Shown here: one piece after another, positions 54,474-62,290 of the stretch
Layout: every line of letters starts with the position of its first letter
Position numbering within the stretch: the first letter of the stretch is position 1
NCBI GenBank assembly: GCA_000687975.1
Contig: JIAB01000001.1
Span: 2,821,001-2,885,000 of the forward strand
From: Lachnospiraceae bacterium AC2031
GTDB taxonomy: Bacteria; Bacillota; Clostridia; Lachnospirales; Lachnospiraceae
Length of the DNA: 64,000 nt
Direction: 5' to 3'
The notes under the pieces: generated by a model
Databases searched by the model: none
What the model was told of the DNA's origin: nothing
Seen by the model: the letters and a program-made list of their open reading frames with translations, nothing else
Translations under genes and position numbers: made by a program

Positions 54474-54549
54474 TGAGTCACCCTCACGTCCGACGTAACA
54501 ACTGACTCAAAAATGAGTCAGCTGTTACGTCGGACGTGCAAAGTGACTC
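54474..54549. repeat. Large palindromic intergenic element with TGAGTCA ends
   Basis: Inner arms CACGTCCGACGTAACA..CTGACTCA (54485-54509) and their inverse (54514-54538) pair around AAAA. Outer TGAGTCAC and GTGACTC close it further. The core TGACTCAAAAATGAGTC (54503-54519) is identical to that at 26193-26209. It begins at the cls stop codon and may end that transcript, although the T run after it is short. Confidence 0.75.
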
Positions 54550-54565
54550 GTTTTGAAGAAAGTGC

Positions 54566-54594
54566 TTGATTTATGTGTTTGCTTGTGATAGTAT
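54566..54594 (+). promoter_or_regulatory. Promoter of rpmE
   Basis: TTGATT and TAGTAT separated by 17 bases, with about 88 bases of leader to follow. Confidence 0.55.
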
Positions 54595-54682
54595 AGCAAC
54601 GTTGCTGGTATGCAATCGAGGTTTGGGCTCTTGGGGCGCCAGATGGTGTTGCATATACGTTACATAGAAAAGGAGAAAGATT
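54595..54682 (+). promoter_or_regulatory. Leader of rpmE, possibly an L31 leader
   Basis: An untranslated stretch with CAACGTTGCTGGTATGCA and TGTTGCATATACGTT segments that can pair across the leader (GTATGCA with TGCATAT). Leaders before L31 genes have been proposed as autoregulatory in several phyla. Assigned by position and pairing only. Confidence 0.35.
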
Positions 54683-54892
54683 ATGAGAGAGGGAATACAT
54701 CCGGATTATTATCAGGCTAAGGTTGTATGTAACTGCGGAAATGAGTTCGTTACAGGTTCAACTAAGGAAGATATCCACGTAGAAATCTGCTCAAAGTGCC
54801 ATTCTTTCTATACAGGTCAGCAGAAGGCTATCAAGGCTCGCGGACGTATAGATAAGTTCAACAAGAAGTATGGCGTAGGCTCAGAGAATTAG
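54683..54892 (+). CDS. rpmE: 50S ribosomal protein L31, zinc form
   Basis: L31, 69 residues, opening [21 protein letters not shown]. Four cysteines (CNC and CSKC) make it the zinc-binding type A form, which is replaced by a zinc-free paralogue in zinc starvation in some bacteria. No second copy is in the window. AAAGGAG lies 8 bases before the ATG. Confidence 0.97.
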   Translation: MREGIHPDYYQAKVVCNCGNEFVTGSTKEDIHVEICSKCHSFYTGQQKAIKARGRIDKFNKKYGVGSEN

Positions 54893-54905
54893 ATTAACTA
54901 AAAAC

Positions 54906-54942
54906 AAGGTGACATCGGGACGACTCCTGTTGTCACCTTTTT
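54906..54942 (+). terminator. Terminator after rpmE
   Basis: AAGGTGACA pairs with TGTCACCTT, followed by TTT. It forms the left arm of a larger inverted repeat. Confidence 0.8.
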
Positions 54943-55003
54943 GAGATTGCAAATGTATTTAGGACATAAGCTATTTTAAAAAGGTGACAAGGGGAGTCGT
55001 CCT
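54917..55003. repeat. Inverted repeat around the rpmE terminator
   Basis: The 26 bases at 54917-54942 recur inverted at 54978-55003 with 23 of 26 matching, separated by 35 bases. A GTTTACATAA word (minus strand) lies just after, at 55012-55021. Confidence 0.7.
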
Positions 55004-55044
55004 TTTCTCTATTATGTAAACTAGATTAGTGATGGTGAAACAAC

Positions 55045-56016
55045 ATGAAAAGGGTTAGTATAGGTGGTCAGGCAGTACTGGAAGGCGTTATGATGAAGGG
55101 CCCAAAGTCCTACGCTCTGGCTGTTAGAAAACCAAATAAAGAGATAGAAGTTAAAGTGACAGATTACGTGTCACTTGGCGAAAGATATAAGATACTCCAG
55201 ATACCACTTCTTCGAGGAATTGTAAATTTCCTTGAGTCGCTCTATATCGGAATGAAGACACTTATGGATTCATCTGAATATGTTGAGGACGAAGAGGAAG
55301 CAAAGAAGGAATCTTCAAGCAAAAAAGAGGATACTAAGAAAGCTTCTTCGGATAAAAAAGAAGAAGCTAATAAAGAAAGCAGCACGGGTTACTTGATCGG
55401 AACTTTGATTGTTTCGCTGGTAATAGCTGTTGGCGTCTTTATGCTTCTTCCGGCATTTCTTGCGAACTTTCTTTATAAAGTTACCGAAAGTGATCTTCTT
55501 GTAAATCTGGCTGAGGGAATACTAAGGCTTGTTATCTTTTTGGGATATGTGGCTGTAATTTCCTTTATGGATGATATTAAAAGAACATATATGTATCACG
55601 GTGCTGAGCATAAGACCATTAACTGCATGGAGGCGGGGGATGATCTTACAGTAGAAAATGTAAAGAAGCACACCAGATTCCATAAGAGATGTGGTACAAG
55701 CTTCGTATTCATTGTAATGTTTATAAGTATTGTGGTCTTTATGTTTGTACGTACAGATGTGATGTGGCTCCGACTCGTTTCGAGAGTTCTCTTGATTCCA
55801 CTTATTGCTGGCATTTCCTACGAGTTTATTAGATATGCCGGTAAGCATAACAATGCATGTTCAAATGTCCTCAGTGCTCCTGGTCTCTGGGTGCAGAGAC
55901 TTACAACAAGAGAACCTGATGACTCCATGATAGAGGTAGCGATAAAGTCTGTTGAAGGCGTGATTGATTGGCACGAGTATGTAGACTGTGTTCGCAATAA
56001 TACCTTCGAGGTTTGA
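55045..56016 (+). CDS. DUF1385 membrane protein (YqhQ-like)
   Basis: A 323-residue protein of the conserved DUF1385 family. RVSIGGQAVLEGVMMKGP opens it, and the core YHGAEHKTINCMEAGDDLTVENVKKH then FHKRCGTSFVF is diagnostic. A Lys/Ser/Glu-rich spacer (about 80-112) is followed by about four membrane helices (115-270). The family is common next to rpmE, prmC and prfA in Firmicutes, but its role is not established. The histidines and cysteines in the core could bind metal. The stop is 4 bases before prmC. Confidence 0.88.
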   Translation: MKRVSIGGQAVLEGVMMKGPKSYALAVRKPNKEIEVKVTDYVSLGERYKILQIPLLRGIVNFLESLYIGMKTLMDSSEYVEDEEEAKKESSSKKEDTKKASSDKKEEANKESSTGYLIGTLIVSLVIAVGVFMLLPAFLANFLYKVTESDLLVNLAEGILRLVIFLGYVAVISFMDDIKRTYMYHGAEHKTINCMEAGDDLTVENVKKHTRFHKRCGTSFVFIVMFISIVVFMFVRTDVMWLRLVSRVLLIPLIAGISYEFIRYAGKHNNACSNVLSAPGLWVQRLTTREPDDSMIEVAIKSVEGVIDWHEYVDCVRNNTFEV

Positions 56017-56020
56017 AAGT

Positions 56021-56905
56021 ATGACACATGATGAAAAGAAAATGGGTGCGCTCATAAATAAGGGCACGAAGATTCTGGCGGACGCATTTATCGAGAATAA
56101 TGTAGCCGAGGCAAGGCATCTCATGATGATATATCGTGATATGGATCTGGCTACCATCTATGCGAATCTTGATGAGGAGCTGGATGATGTTACAGCTATG
56201 CGATACATGAAGGCTATCAAGAAACGTGCAACTCATTATCCATTACAGTACATTACGGGCTTCACCTACTTTATGGACTATGAGTTTAATTGTAAGGAAA
56301 ATGTCCTCATCCCGAGATTTGATACAGAGAACCTGGTTCTGAAGGCGGTAGAGCTTGCTCCTGAAAGAAACTGCATTGCACTTGACCTATGTACAGGTTC
56401 TGGCTGCATTGGAATATCCTATAAGCTTATGCGAGAGGATGATGGATTTAACGATGAAGTTTTTCTGGTCGACATTTCCGATGATGCCATAGATCTTGCT
56501 AACGAAAATGCAAAGAAGCTGGATGCTGATGTAACCATAGTTAAGAGTGATATGTTTAAAGCGTTCAAGGATGAAGAGGGAAAACCTACAGTTAGTTTCG
56601 ATATGATACTAAGTAATCCGCCGTACATTAAGACAAAGGAAATATACAACCTGTTAAAAGATGTACGTGATTTTGAACCAAGGCTTGCTCTCGATGGAGC
56701 ATCGGATGGGCTTGCATTTTACAGGATCATTGCTTCCGAAGCGAAACAGTTCCTTGTGCCAGGAGGATATCTGGTTCTGGAAATTGGATATGATCAGTAC
56801 ATGGATGTGGCTGAAATCTTAAAGTCAAATGGATTCAAAAGTATAAAGAAACAAAAAGATATGAGTGGACTCGACCGTATCGTTTCCGCCCGTTATTGTA
56901 TATAA
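56021..56905 (+). CDS. prmC: Release factor glutamine methyltransferase PrmC
   Basis: A 294-residue SAM enzyme that N5-methylates the glutamine of the GGQ motif in release factors. An N-terminal helical domain (1-90) with [16 protein letters not shown] precedes the SAM-binding [13 protein letters not shown] (about 127-139) and the catalytic [11 protein letters not shown] (about 203-213). I start at the ATG at 56021, after the upstream stop. Its substrate gene prfA begins 13 bases later, a classic pairing. Confidence 0.95.
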   Translation: MTHDEKKMGALINKGTKILADAFIENNVAEARHLMMIYRDMDLATIYANLDEELDDVTAMRYMKAIKKRATHYPLQYITGFTYFMDYEFNCKENVLIPRFDTENLVLKAVELAPERNCIALDLCTGSGCIGISYKLMREDDGFNDEVFLVDISDDAIDLANENAKKLDADVTIVKSDMFKAFKDEEGKPTVSFDMILSNPPYIKTKEIYNLLKDVRDFEPRLALDGASDGLAFYRIIASEAKQFLVPGGYLVLEIGYDQYMDVAEILKSNGFKSIKKQKDMSGLDRIVSARYCI

Positions 56906-56918
56906 GAGGAGAAAAGAA

Positions 56919-57992
56919 ATGTTTGATAAGTTAGAAGAGTTAGTTGACAGACTTGAACAGGTTATGAAGGAACTGTCTGACCCAGATGTAGTTAATGATC
57001 AGACAAAGTTCCGTAGTCTTATGAAGGAGCAGAGTGATCTTACTCCTATCGTAGAAAAGTATAAAGAGTATAAGAGAGCAAAGCAGGATGAAGAAGACAG
57101 CCTTATGCTTCTGGACGAAGAATCTGATGAAGAGATGAAGGAAATGGCAAAGGAAGAGCTTAATGAGGCTAAGAAGGCTATCGAGAGATGTGAGAATGAG
57201 CTGAAGATCCTTCTTCTTCCTAAGGATGCAGATGACGACAAGAACGTTGTAGTTGAGATCAGAGCTGGTGTTGGTGGTGATGAGGCTGCACTTTTTGCTA
57301 GTGAGCTCTATCGTATGTATCAGCACTACGCAGAGAAGAAGAGATGGCAGATCGAACTGATATCTATAGATGATACTGGTATCGGCGGTATCAAGGATGT
57401 AAACTTCCTCATCAAGGGACGTGGTGCATTCTCAAAACTGAAGTATGAGAGTGGTGTACACAGAGTACAGCGTGTACCAGAGACAGAATCAGGTGGACGA
57501 ATTCATACATCAGCAGCTTCTGTTGCTATCATGCCAGAAGCAGAAGAGGTTGAAATCGAGATAAATGAAAAGGATATCCGTATCGATGTAATGCGTGCAT
57601 CAGGAAATGGTGGACAGTGTGTAAATACAACTGACTCAGCTGTACGTCTTACTCACTATCCAACAGGTATCGTAATCTACAGCCAGACAGAGAAGTCACA
57701 GATTCAGAATAAGGCAAAGGCTTTTGCTCTTCTTAGAACAAAGCTGTATGACCTTGAGAGACAGAAGGCTCATGATGCTGAAGCGGATGCTCGTCGTAGC
57801 CAGATCGGTTCTGGTGACCGTTCAGAGAAGGTTCGTACATACAACTTCCCACAGGGACGTGTTACTGACCATAGAATCAAACTTACATCATATAGATTAA
57901 ATGAAGTTTTAAATGGTGATATAGACGAGTTTATCGATGCACTCACAGCTGCTGATCAGGCTGCAAAGCTTGCAAAGATGAGCGAAGAATAA
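56919..57992 (+). CDS. prfA: Peptide chain release factor 1
   Basis: RF1, 357 residues, terminating at UAA and UAG. The GGQ motif is in [19 protein letters not shown] (about 226-244), and the stop-codon-reading PxT motif reads VPETES (about 187). I start at the ATG at 56919, 8 bases after AGAGGAG, rather than at an upstream codon inside prmC. Methylation of the GGQ glutamine by the preceding gene product is expected. Confidence 0.96.
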   Translation: MFDKLEELVDRLEQVMKELSDPDVVNDQTKFRSLMKEQSDLTPIVEKYKEYKRAKQDEEDSLMLLDEESDEEMKEMAKEELNEAKKAIERCENELKILLLPKDADDDKNVVVEIRAGVGGDEAALFASELYRMYQHYAEKKRWQIELISIDDTGIGGIKDVNFLIKGRGAFSKLKYESGVHRVQRVPETESGGRIHTSAASVAIMPEAEEVEIEINEKDIRIDVMRASGNGGQCVNTTDSAVRLTHYPTGIVIYSQTEKSQIQNKAKAFALLRTKLYDLERQKAHDAEADARRSQIGSGDRSEKVRTYNFPQGRVTDHRIKLTSYRLNEVLNGDIDEFIDALTAADQAAKLAKMSEE

Positions 57993-58158
57993 AGGTTATA
58001 AAGCTTGTGATGACAAGCAAAGAATAAGGTTGTAAATACCTGGAGCGCGTACTATAATTATTTTGTGGTTTTTCATTCTGAAGAAAAAAGGTGAGAGAGT
58101 TTCTTTCTGAATGAATTTGGTATGAATTAAAGTATGAGAGACAGGGAGGGTTATGAAA

Positions 58159-59175
58159 ATGTTTTGTAACATGTGTGGAACAAACATCCCGGACGGAGCT
58201 GACTTCTGTCCAAATTGCGGAGCTGACCTAAGACAGTTCAAACAAGCTGTGACTCAGCCTGCTGAAGAGCCTGCACCTCAGGAAACTGCTGAGGATATTG
58301 CTCAGAAGGCTGCTCAGGAAGCAGCGCAGAAAGCTGCTGAAGAAACTGCAAATGCAGAGCCGCAGCAGATTAGTGCAGAATCTACTACACCAATGATGGA
58401 TATTCCAATAGCTGACGCTCCAGAGGATGAGATAGATCCTGAGAGCGGAACAACAGTTCTTACAGCTGATATGTCAGGTCCACTTACTGCATCTGAAGCA
58501 CCACAGGGCTTCGCTGATACTGCGTCTACTGCAGATCCATTTACATCTGCTTCGACAGATTCATTTGCATCTGCACCAGTGGAGGAACCAGTTGCAGCAC
58601 CTGCACCAGCAGAAGAACCAGCTGCTGAGGAACCAGTTAAAGAAGAGGTTCACCAGCATCAGCCTCAGGCACCTGAAGGTAAGGTGGTAACACCAGCACC
58701 TGTAACGGGCTCATCAATTCTTTCTGATGAGAGCGTGGCACCTGTAACACCTACAGTTCAGGCACAGCCATTACCACAGGCGCAGCCAGCTAATCAGTCC
58801 TTCAATCAGGTGAACCAGGGCGGCTTTAATGCTAATGCACAGCAGAATGCTCAGTTTAATCAGAATCCTTATATGCCAGCAGGTGGACAGGGTATAACTG
58901 TTATCAATCAGATGGGCGGAGGAGATGTTCCAGAAGAATATAAGCCTATATCTCCATGGGGTTACCTCGGATATACTATACTTTTCGGTATCCCGCTTGT
59001 AGGTCTTATCCTTATGTTTGTTTGGGGATTTGGAGCAACTACAAATAAGAATCTAAAGAACTATGCTAGATTCTATCTGATAACAATTGCTATAACTGTT
59101 GCTTTATATATTCTTATTTTGATAATAAGTGCAATTACAGGAGCTGCGATAATAGGAGGTCTATCGGATTATTAA
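58159..59175 (+). CDS. Zinc-ribbon membrane protein with Ala/Pro/Glu-rich linker
   Basis: A 338-residue protein. Residues 2-25 form a zinc ribbon (CNMCGTNIPDGADFCPNCGA). Residues ~30-245 are low complexity, rich in Ala, Glu, Pro and Gln. Two membrane helices close the protein (about 265-290 and 303-335). The arrangement of a cytoplasmic zinc ribbon tethered by a disordered linker to two helices is common in Lachnospiraceae, but no function is known to me. I use the ATG at 58159, 8 bases after GGAGGG, instead of the one at 58153. The 166 bases before it hold only a small hairpin (GCTTGT/ACAAGC). Confidence 0.7.
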   Translation: MFCNMCGTNIPDGADFCPNCGADLRQFKQAVTQPAEEPAPQETAEDIAQKAAQEAAQKAAEETANAEPQQISAESTTPMMDIPIADAPEDEIDPESGTTVLTADMSGPLTASEAPQGFADTASTADPFTSASTDSFASAPVEEPVAAPAPAEEPAAEEPVKEEVHQHQPQAPEGKVVTPAPVTGSSILSDESVAPVTPTVQAQPLPQAQPANQSFNQVNQGGFNANAQQNAQFNQNPYMPAGGQGITVINQMGGGDVPEEYKPISPWGYLGYTILFGIPLVGLILMFVWGFGATTNKNLKNYARFYLITIAITVALYILILIISAITGAAIIGGLSDY

Positions 59176-59209
59176 TATATGTGAGGGATAAACCTCTCGA
59201 AAAAAGAAA

Positions 59210-59281
59210 CTCAGACGTTTTGTCTGAGTCAGACTGTAGACAAAGTCGGTTGCAAAACGAAGTTTTTGCAACCGATTTTTT
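59210..59281. terminator. Double-hairpin terminator after the zinc-ribbon gene
   Basis: CTCAGAC/GTCTGAG (59210-59228) is followed by CGGTTGCAAAA/TTTTGCAACCG (59247-59274) and a run of seven T. The first hairpin runs into a 13-base palindrome, GTCTGAGTCAGAC (59222-59234). Confidence 0.85.
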
Positions 59282-59292
59282 TGTTTGCGGGC

Positions 59293-59778
59293 TCACTTGG
59301 GATGGGTAGCATAATACTCGATATACTTCTTTTCTGTATCATATCCGTTACGAAGACAAATGAAGAGTATTACCCAAATAACTAAAGCTGTAAGATAATC
59401 TTCATAGTAGGCGCCTACTACAACATAAACATTTGGATTGGTCGGATCGTACTTGATCTTTAATGTCTTTTTAAAATTTGTGCTGCCTTTTGTTTTTGTA
59501 GGAGAAGCGTAGTATGTTTGGCCATTCGCCTCAAATTTATAGATTCCCTCATATTCAGTTTTATGCTTTTCTTCGATAGGATCATATGATTCAAGTTTAT
59601 GATATGAGTGATAGGTTGCAATTACTTTTTTATATTCAATGGATTGCTTTTTATCCAGATATACATTTATTGTTGCGGATAAGGCGAATGCGAGTCCGAC
59701 TAAAAACAGTGTAATATAACCTACTCCATATATGCTTTTGAACATTTTCTTTATTATTTCTTTTTTCTGAATATCCAT
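59293..59778 (-). CDS. DUF3592-like membrane protein
   Basis: A 161-residue protein with two membrane helices (about 17-42 and 132-150) flanking an extracytoplasmic domain. The middle has YKFEANGQTYYASPTKTKG and VKYDP-like LKIKYDPTNPNVYVV, which matches the general pattern of DUF3592 proteins. I use the ATG at 59778, with GAGGAG 7 bases upstream on the minus strand, not the TTG further out. It converges with the zinc-ribbon gene on the shared terminator. Function unknown. Confidence 0.6.
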   Translation of the reverse strand: MDIQKKEIIKKMFKSIYGVGYITLFLVGLAFALSATINVYLDKKQSIEYKKVIATYHSYHKLESYDPIEEKHKTEYEGIYKFEANGQTYYASPTKTKGSTNFKKTLKIKYDPTNPNVYVVVGAYYEDYLTALVIWVILFICLRNGYDTEKKYIEYYATHPK

Positions 59779-59900
59779 AGAAGTTCTCCTCTTCAAAAAC
59801 TCATAACAAGCTAAATTATATCATACATTGAATGTTGAATATAGAATCCTATTGATGATTTGAGATACGCTATTTTACTATAAACCTCAAAAGTATTGTA

Positions 59901-59929
59901 TTGACATGAAACATTTGACACAATATAAT
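59901..59929 (+). promoter_or_regulatory. Consensus promoter of the OhrR-type regulator
   Basis: TTGACA, 17 bases, TATAAT: a perfect sigma-A promoter. TATTGT (59894) and ACAATA (59920) form a loose inverted repeat across it and could be an autoregulatory operator. The leader of about 75 bases contains no clear structure. Confidence 0.75.
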
Positions 59930-60014
59930 ATGGTAAAAGATAAAAGGGGGGCGGGCTCCTGGAACGGATGACGAAATACATGAAAAGACTTCATGCTTAA
60001 AGGAGAAAAATAAA

Positions 60015-60443
60015 ATGGCACAGGAATACGAACAATTAAAACTTAAAAATCAGCTTTGTTTTCCTCTATATGCTTGTTCGAGGAAGATTGTTAATGCATA
60101 TAATCCATATCTGAAACCTTTGGGGCTTACTTATACCCAATATATTGTTTTTATGGTGCTTTGGGAAAAGGAGAGTGTTAATGTAGGACAGCTTGGAGAG
60201 ATACTTTCACTAGATGCAGGTACACTTACTCCGTTACTTAAACGATTGGAAAAGGAAGGATATGTAACAAGAGAACGTTCTAAGGAAGACGAGAGAGTTA
60301 CAATGATAAGTATTACAGAAAAAGGTAACCAGTTAAAGGAAAGCTGTAAGGATATTCCGCTGAAACTCGCCGAGAATGGCTCTCCCCTTACAGAAAAGGA
60401 AGCTAAGGAATTATATAAGTTACTGTATAAATTTCTGGGTTAA
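60015..60443 (+). CDS. ohrR: MarR-family regulator, OhrR type
   Basis: A 142-residue winged-helix repressor. The segment LKNQLCFPLYACSRKI with Cys15 is the OhrR signature, in which the Cys is oxidised by organic hydroperoxides and releases DNA. LTYTQYIVFMVLWE and the DNA-reading helix GTLTPLLKRLEKEGYVTRERS follow, then DERVTMISITEKG of the wing. OhrR usually sits next to ohr; no ohr gene is in this window, and the flanking genes are unrelated, so the target is unknown. AAAGGAG lies 9 bases upstream. Confidence 0.88.
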   Translation: MAQEYEQLKLKNQLCFPLYACSRKIVNAYNPYLKPLGLTYTQYIVFMVLWEKESVNVGQLGEILSLDAGTLTPLLKRLEKEGYVTRERSKEDERVTMISITEKGNQLKESCKDIPLKLAENGSPLTEKEAKELYKLLYKFLG

Positions 60444-60454
60444 GGCATAATTTT

Positions 60455-60501
60455 GTATATTATAGAAGGCTTCTTTTTGAAGCCTTCTATAATATACTTT
60501 T
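60455..60501. terminator. Bidirectional terminator between ohrR and galT
   Basis: A perfect 19-base stem (GTATATTATAGAAGGCTTC with its inverse) around five T, with T or A tracts on both sides. It serves the convergent ohrR and galT. Confidence 0.92.
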
Positions 60502-60516
60502 AAAGTGCTAATGATT

Positions 60517-62268
60517 TTAAAGTGTGTCTATAAAACGTGCAAATGCTTCGTTACCTTCTTTATTTCTTTTGAAAACACCTGCGTCTTCAAGAACGCCTGC
60601 AAATACATATCCGATCTCCTGATGAATTATATCCATAATCCATTTTGTAGCTTTATCATTGCTACAGGTGCCATTCTTCTCGTCAAAAGTATCAATTTTG
60701 CTGGCCCCTTCGGTTTCGTCGCTTTTTTCAATATCGAGAAGGTCAGCGATTTTGGTATTATCGACGTTTCCATCTGCATCAACAGGGATGCCATATTTTG
60801 GTAGGAAAGAAGCGGCCCAATCAGCATGGGAGCCTCCAGCAGAGTAGAGGTTGCCGCCGCTTAGTATCACTTCGGCGAGAAATGCCATTTCTTTCTTAAG
60901 GCGTGCTGGAAGAACAGCTAGTCCCATTACTTCGATAAGGCCAATATTTTCTTTCTTGATGTGATGATACTCGGCGTGTGGGTGGTAAACTCCCAGAGGA
61001 TGCTCATCGGTTGTAATATTATTTCTGAGAACAAGATCCAACTCATAAACATATTCGTTGACTGAACCTGAATCTAAATTACTAGAATTATGTAAACCAG
61101 ATGCGTTACTTGAATTTCGCATTCGAGCGATCGGTGTGATAGTGTTGTGTGGCTCTCCCTTGGTTTCGGCGAAGATAAATGCGGTTTCATCAGTGTAGCT
61201 TCTCCATTTGCCTAAGATGTGATCGGCCAGGTCTACGATGCGGTCAATATTCTTTCCTTGAAGGCGTATAGTGGAGAGAGGCCATTTGATTATTCCTGCA
61301 TGGATATCTTCAAAGCCTGGTACTGTAAATTCTTTCTCGTATGGAGCGCGCACCATAGGGAATTCGTAGCCGCCTCCCTGAAAGTGATCGTGGGAGAGTA
61401 TTGATCCACCTACGATCGGAAGGTCTGCGTTTGAACCAGCGGTGTAGTGAGGAAAGAGATCAACAAAGGAAAGCAGTTTCTTCATAGTTGATCGGTCAAT
61501 CTTCATAGGAGTATGCTTCTTATTAAAGATGATACAGTGCTCGTTATAATATACGTATGGGCTGTATTGCAGATAGTACTGCTCGCCGTCAAGGCTTATT
61601 GGGATTATTCTGTGGTTCTGTCTTGCAGGGTGAGTTAAGGTTCCGGCATAGCCTTCGTTTTCTCGGCAGAGAAGACAAGCAGGATAGCCTGACTTCTTGG
61701 CCTGACCAGCAGCGGCGATATCGCGAGGATCCTTTTCTGGCTTGGATAGATTGATAGTAATATCAAGGTCACCAAACTCAGTGGAAGTGATCCATTTCTC
61801 ATCCTTGGCGATGCGGTCTGTTCTAATATAATTGGTGGCCTTGCTGAACTCATAGTAGAAATCGGTGGCTTTTTTTGAATTTGCTGACTTTTGGTCACTG
61901 TCAGTCTGGTTTATGTCATACAACTTAAAGAACTTGCTTTGAATAACTGAAGGTGGAGGAGTAATGAGTCCCATGATTGCTGTGTCATATAGGTCTTTAT
62001 ATGTTATTGTGTCATTCTCCAGGAGCCCAGTATCAAGGGCGTAATCAATCATATCTTCCAGAATCAGATGAAGATTGCGTCCTTTAGTATTATTTGCTGT
62101 GTCATAAGAATCGGTATTTAAGCTATCGTTTGAATCGATGCTATAGTCTTCAAGCTTAAAAAACTCGAGCAATCGGTTGGTTGAATATACAACATCTGCT
62201 TCATCTATAAGTCCTGTATTTATTCCATATGTAACTAACTCTTTTATTAACGCATTTATATTCTTCAT
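60517..62268 (-). CDS. galT: Galactose-1-phosphate uridylyltransferase, class II
   Basis: GalT of the Gram-positive class (GalT2), 583 residues against about 500 usual. It swaps UMP between UDP-glucose and galactose 1-phosphate in the Leloir pathway. Key segments: YPACLLCRENEGYAG, the active-site SILSHDHFQGGGYEFPM and YELDLVLRNN. Extra length comes from Ser/Asn/Asp-rich insertions near residues 42-62, 120-133, 386-402 and 515-535. The insertion SNASGLHNSSNLDSGS carries a minus-strand GTTTACATAATTC word. It lies 22 bases after galK in one operon. Confidence 0.93.
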   Translation of the reverse strand: MKNINALIKELVTYGINTGLIDEADVVYSTNRLLEFFKLEDYSIDSNDSLNTDSYDTANNTKGRNLHLILEDMIDYALDTGLLENDTITYKDLYDTAIMGLITPPPSVIQSKFFKLYDINQTDSDQKSANSKKATDFYYEFSKATNYIRTDRIAKDEKWITSTEFGDLDITINLSKPEKDPRDIAAAGQAKKSGYPACLLCRENEGYAGTLTHPARQNHRIIPISLDGEQYYLQYSPYVYYNEHCIIFNKKHTPMKIDRSTMKKLLSFVDLFPHYTAGSNADLPIVGGSILSHDHFQGGGYEFPMVRAPYEKEFTVPGFEDIHAGIIKWPLSTIRLQGKNIDRIVDLADHILGKWRSYTDETAFIFAETKGEPHNTITPIARMRNSSNASGLHNSSNLDSGSVNEYVYELDLVLRNNITTDEHPLGVYHPHAEYHHIKKENIGLIEVMGLAVLPARLKKEMAFLAEVILSGGNLYSAGGSHADWAASFLPKYGIPVDADGNVDNTKIADLLDIEKSDETEGASKIDTFDEKNGTCSNDKATKWIMDIIHQEIGYVFAGVLEDAGVFKRNKEGNEAFARFIDTL

Positions 62269-62290
62269 ATAACATACCTCACAGTCTAGT

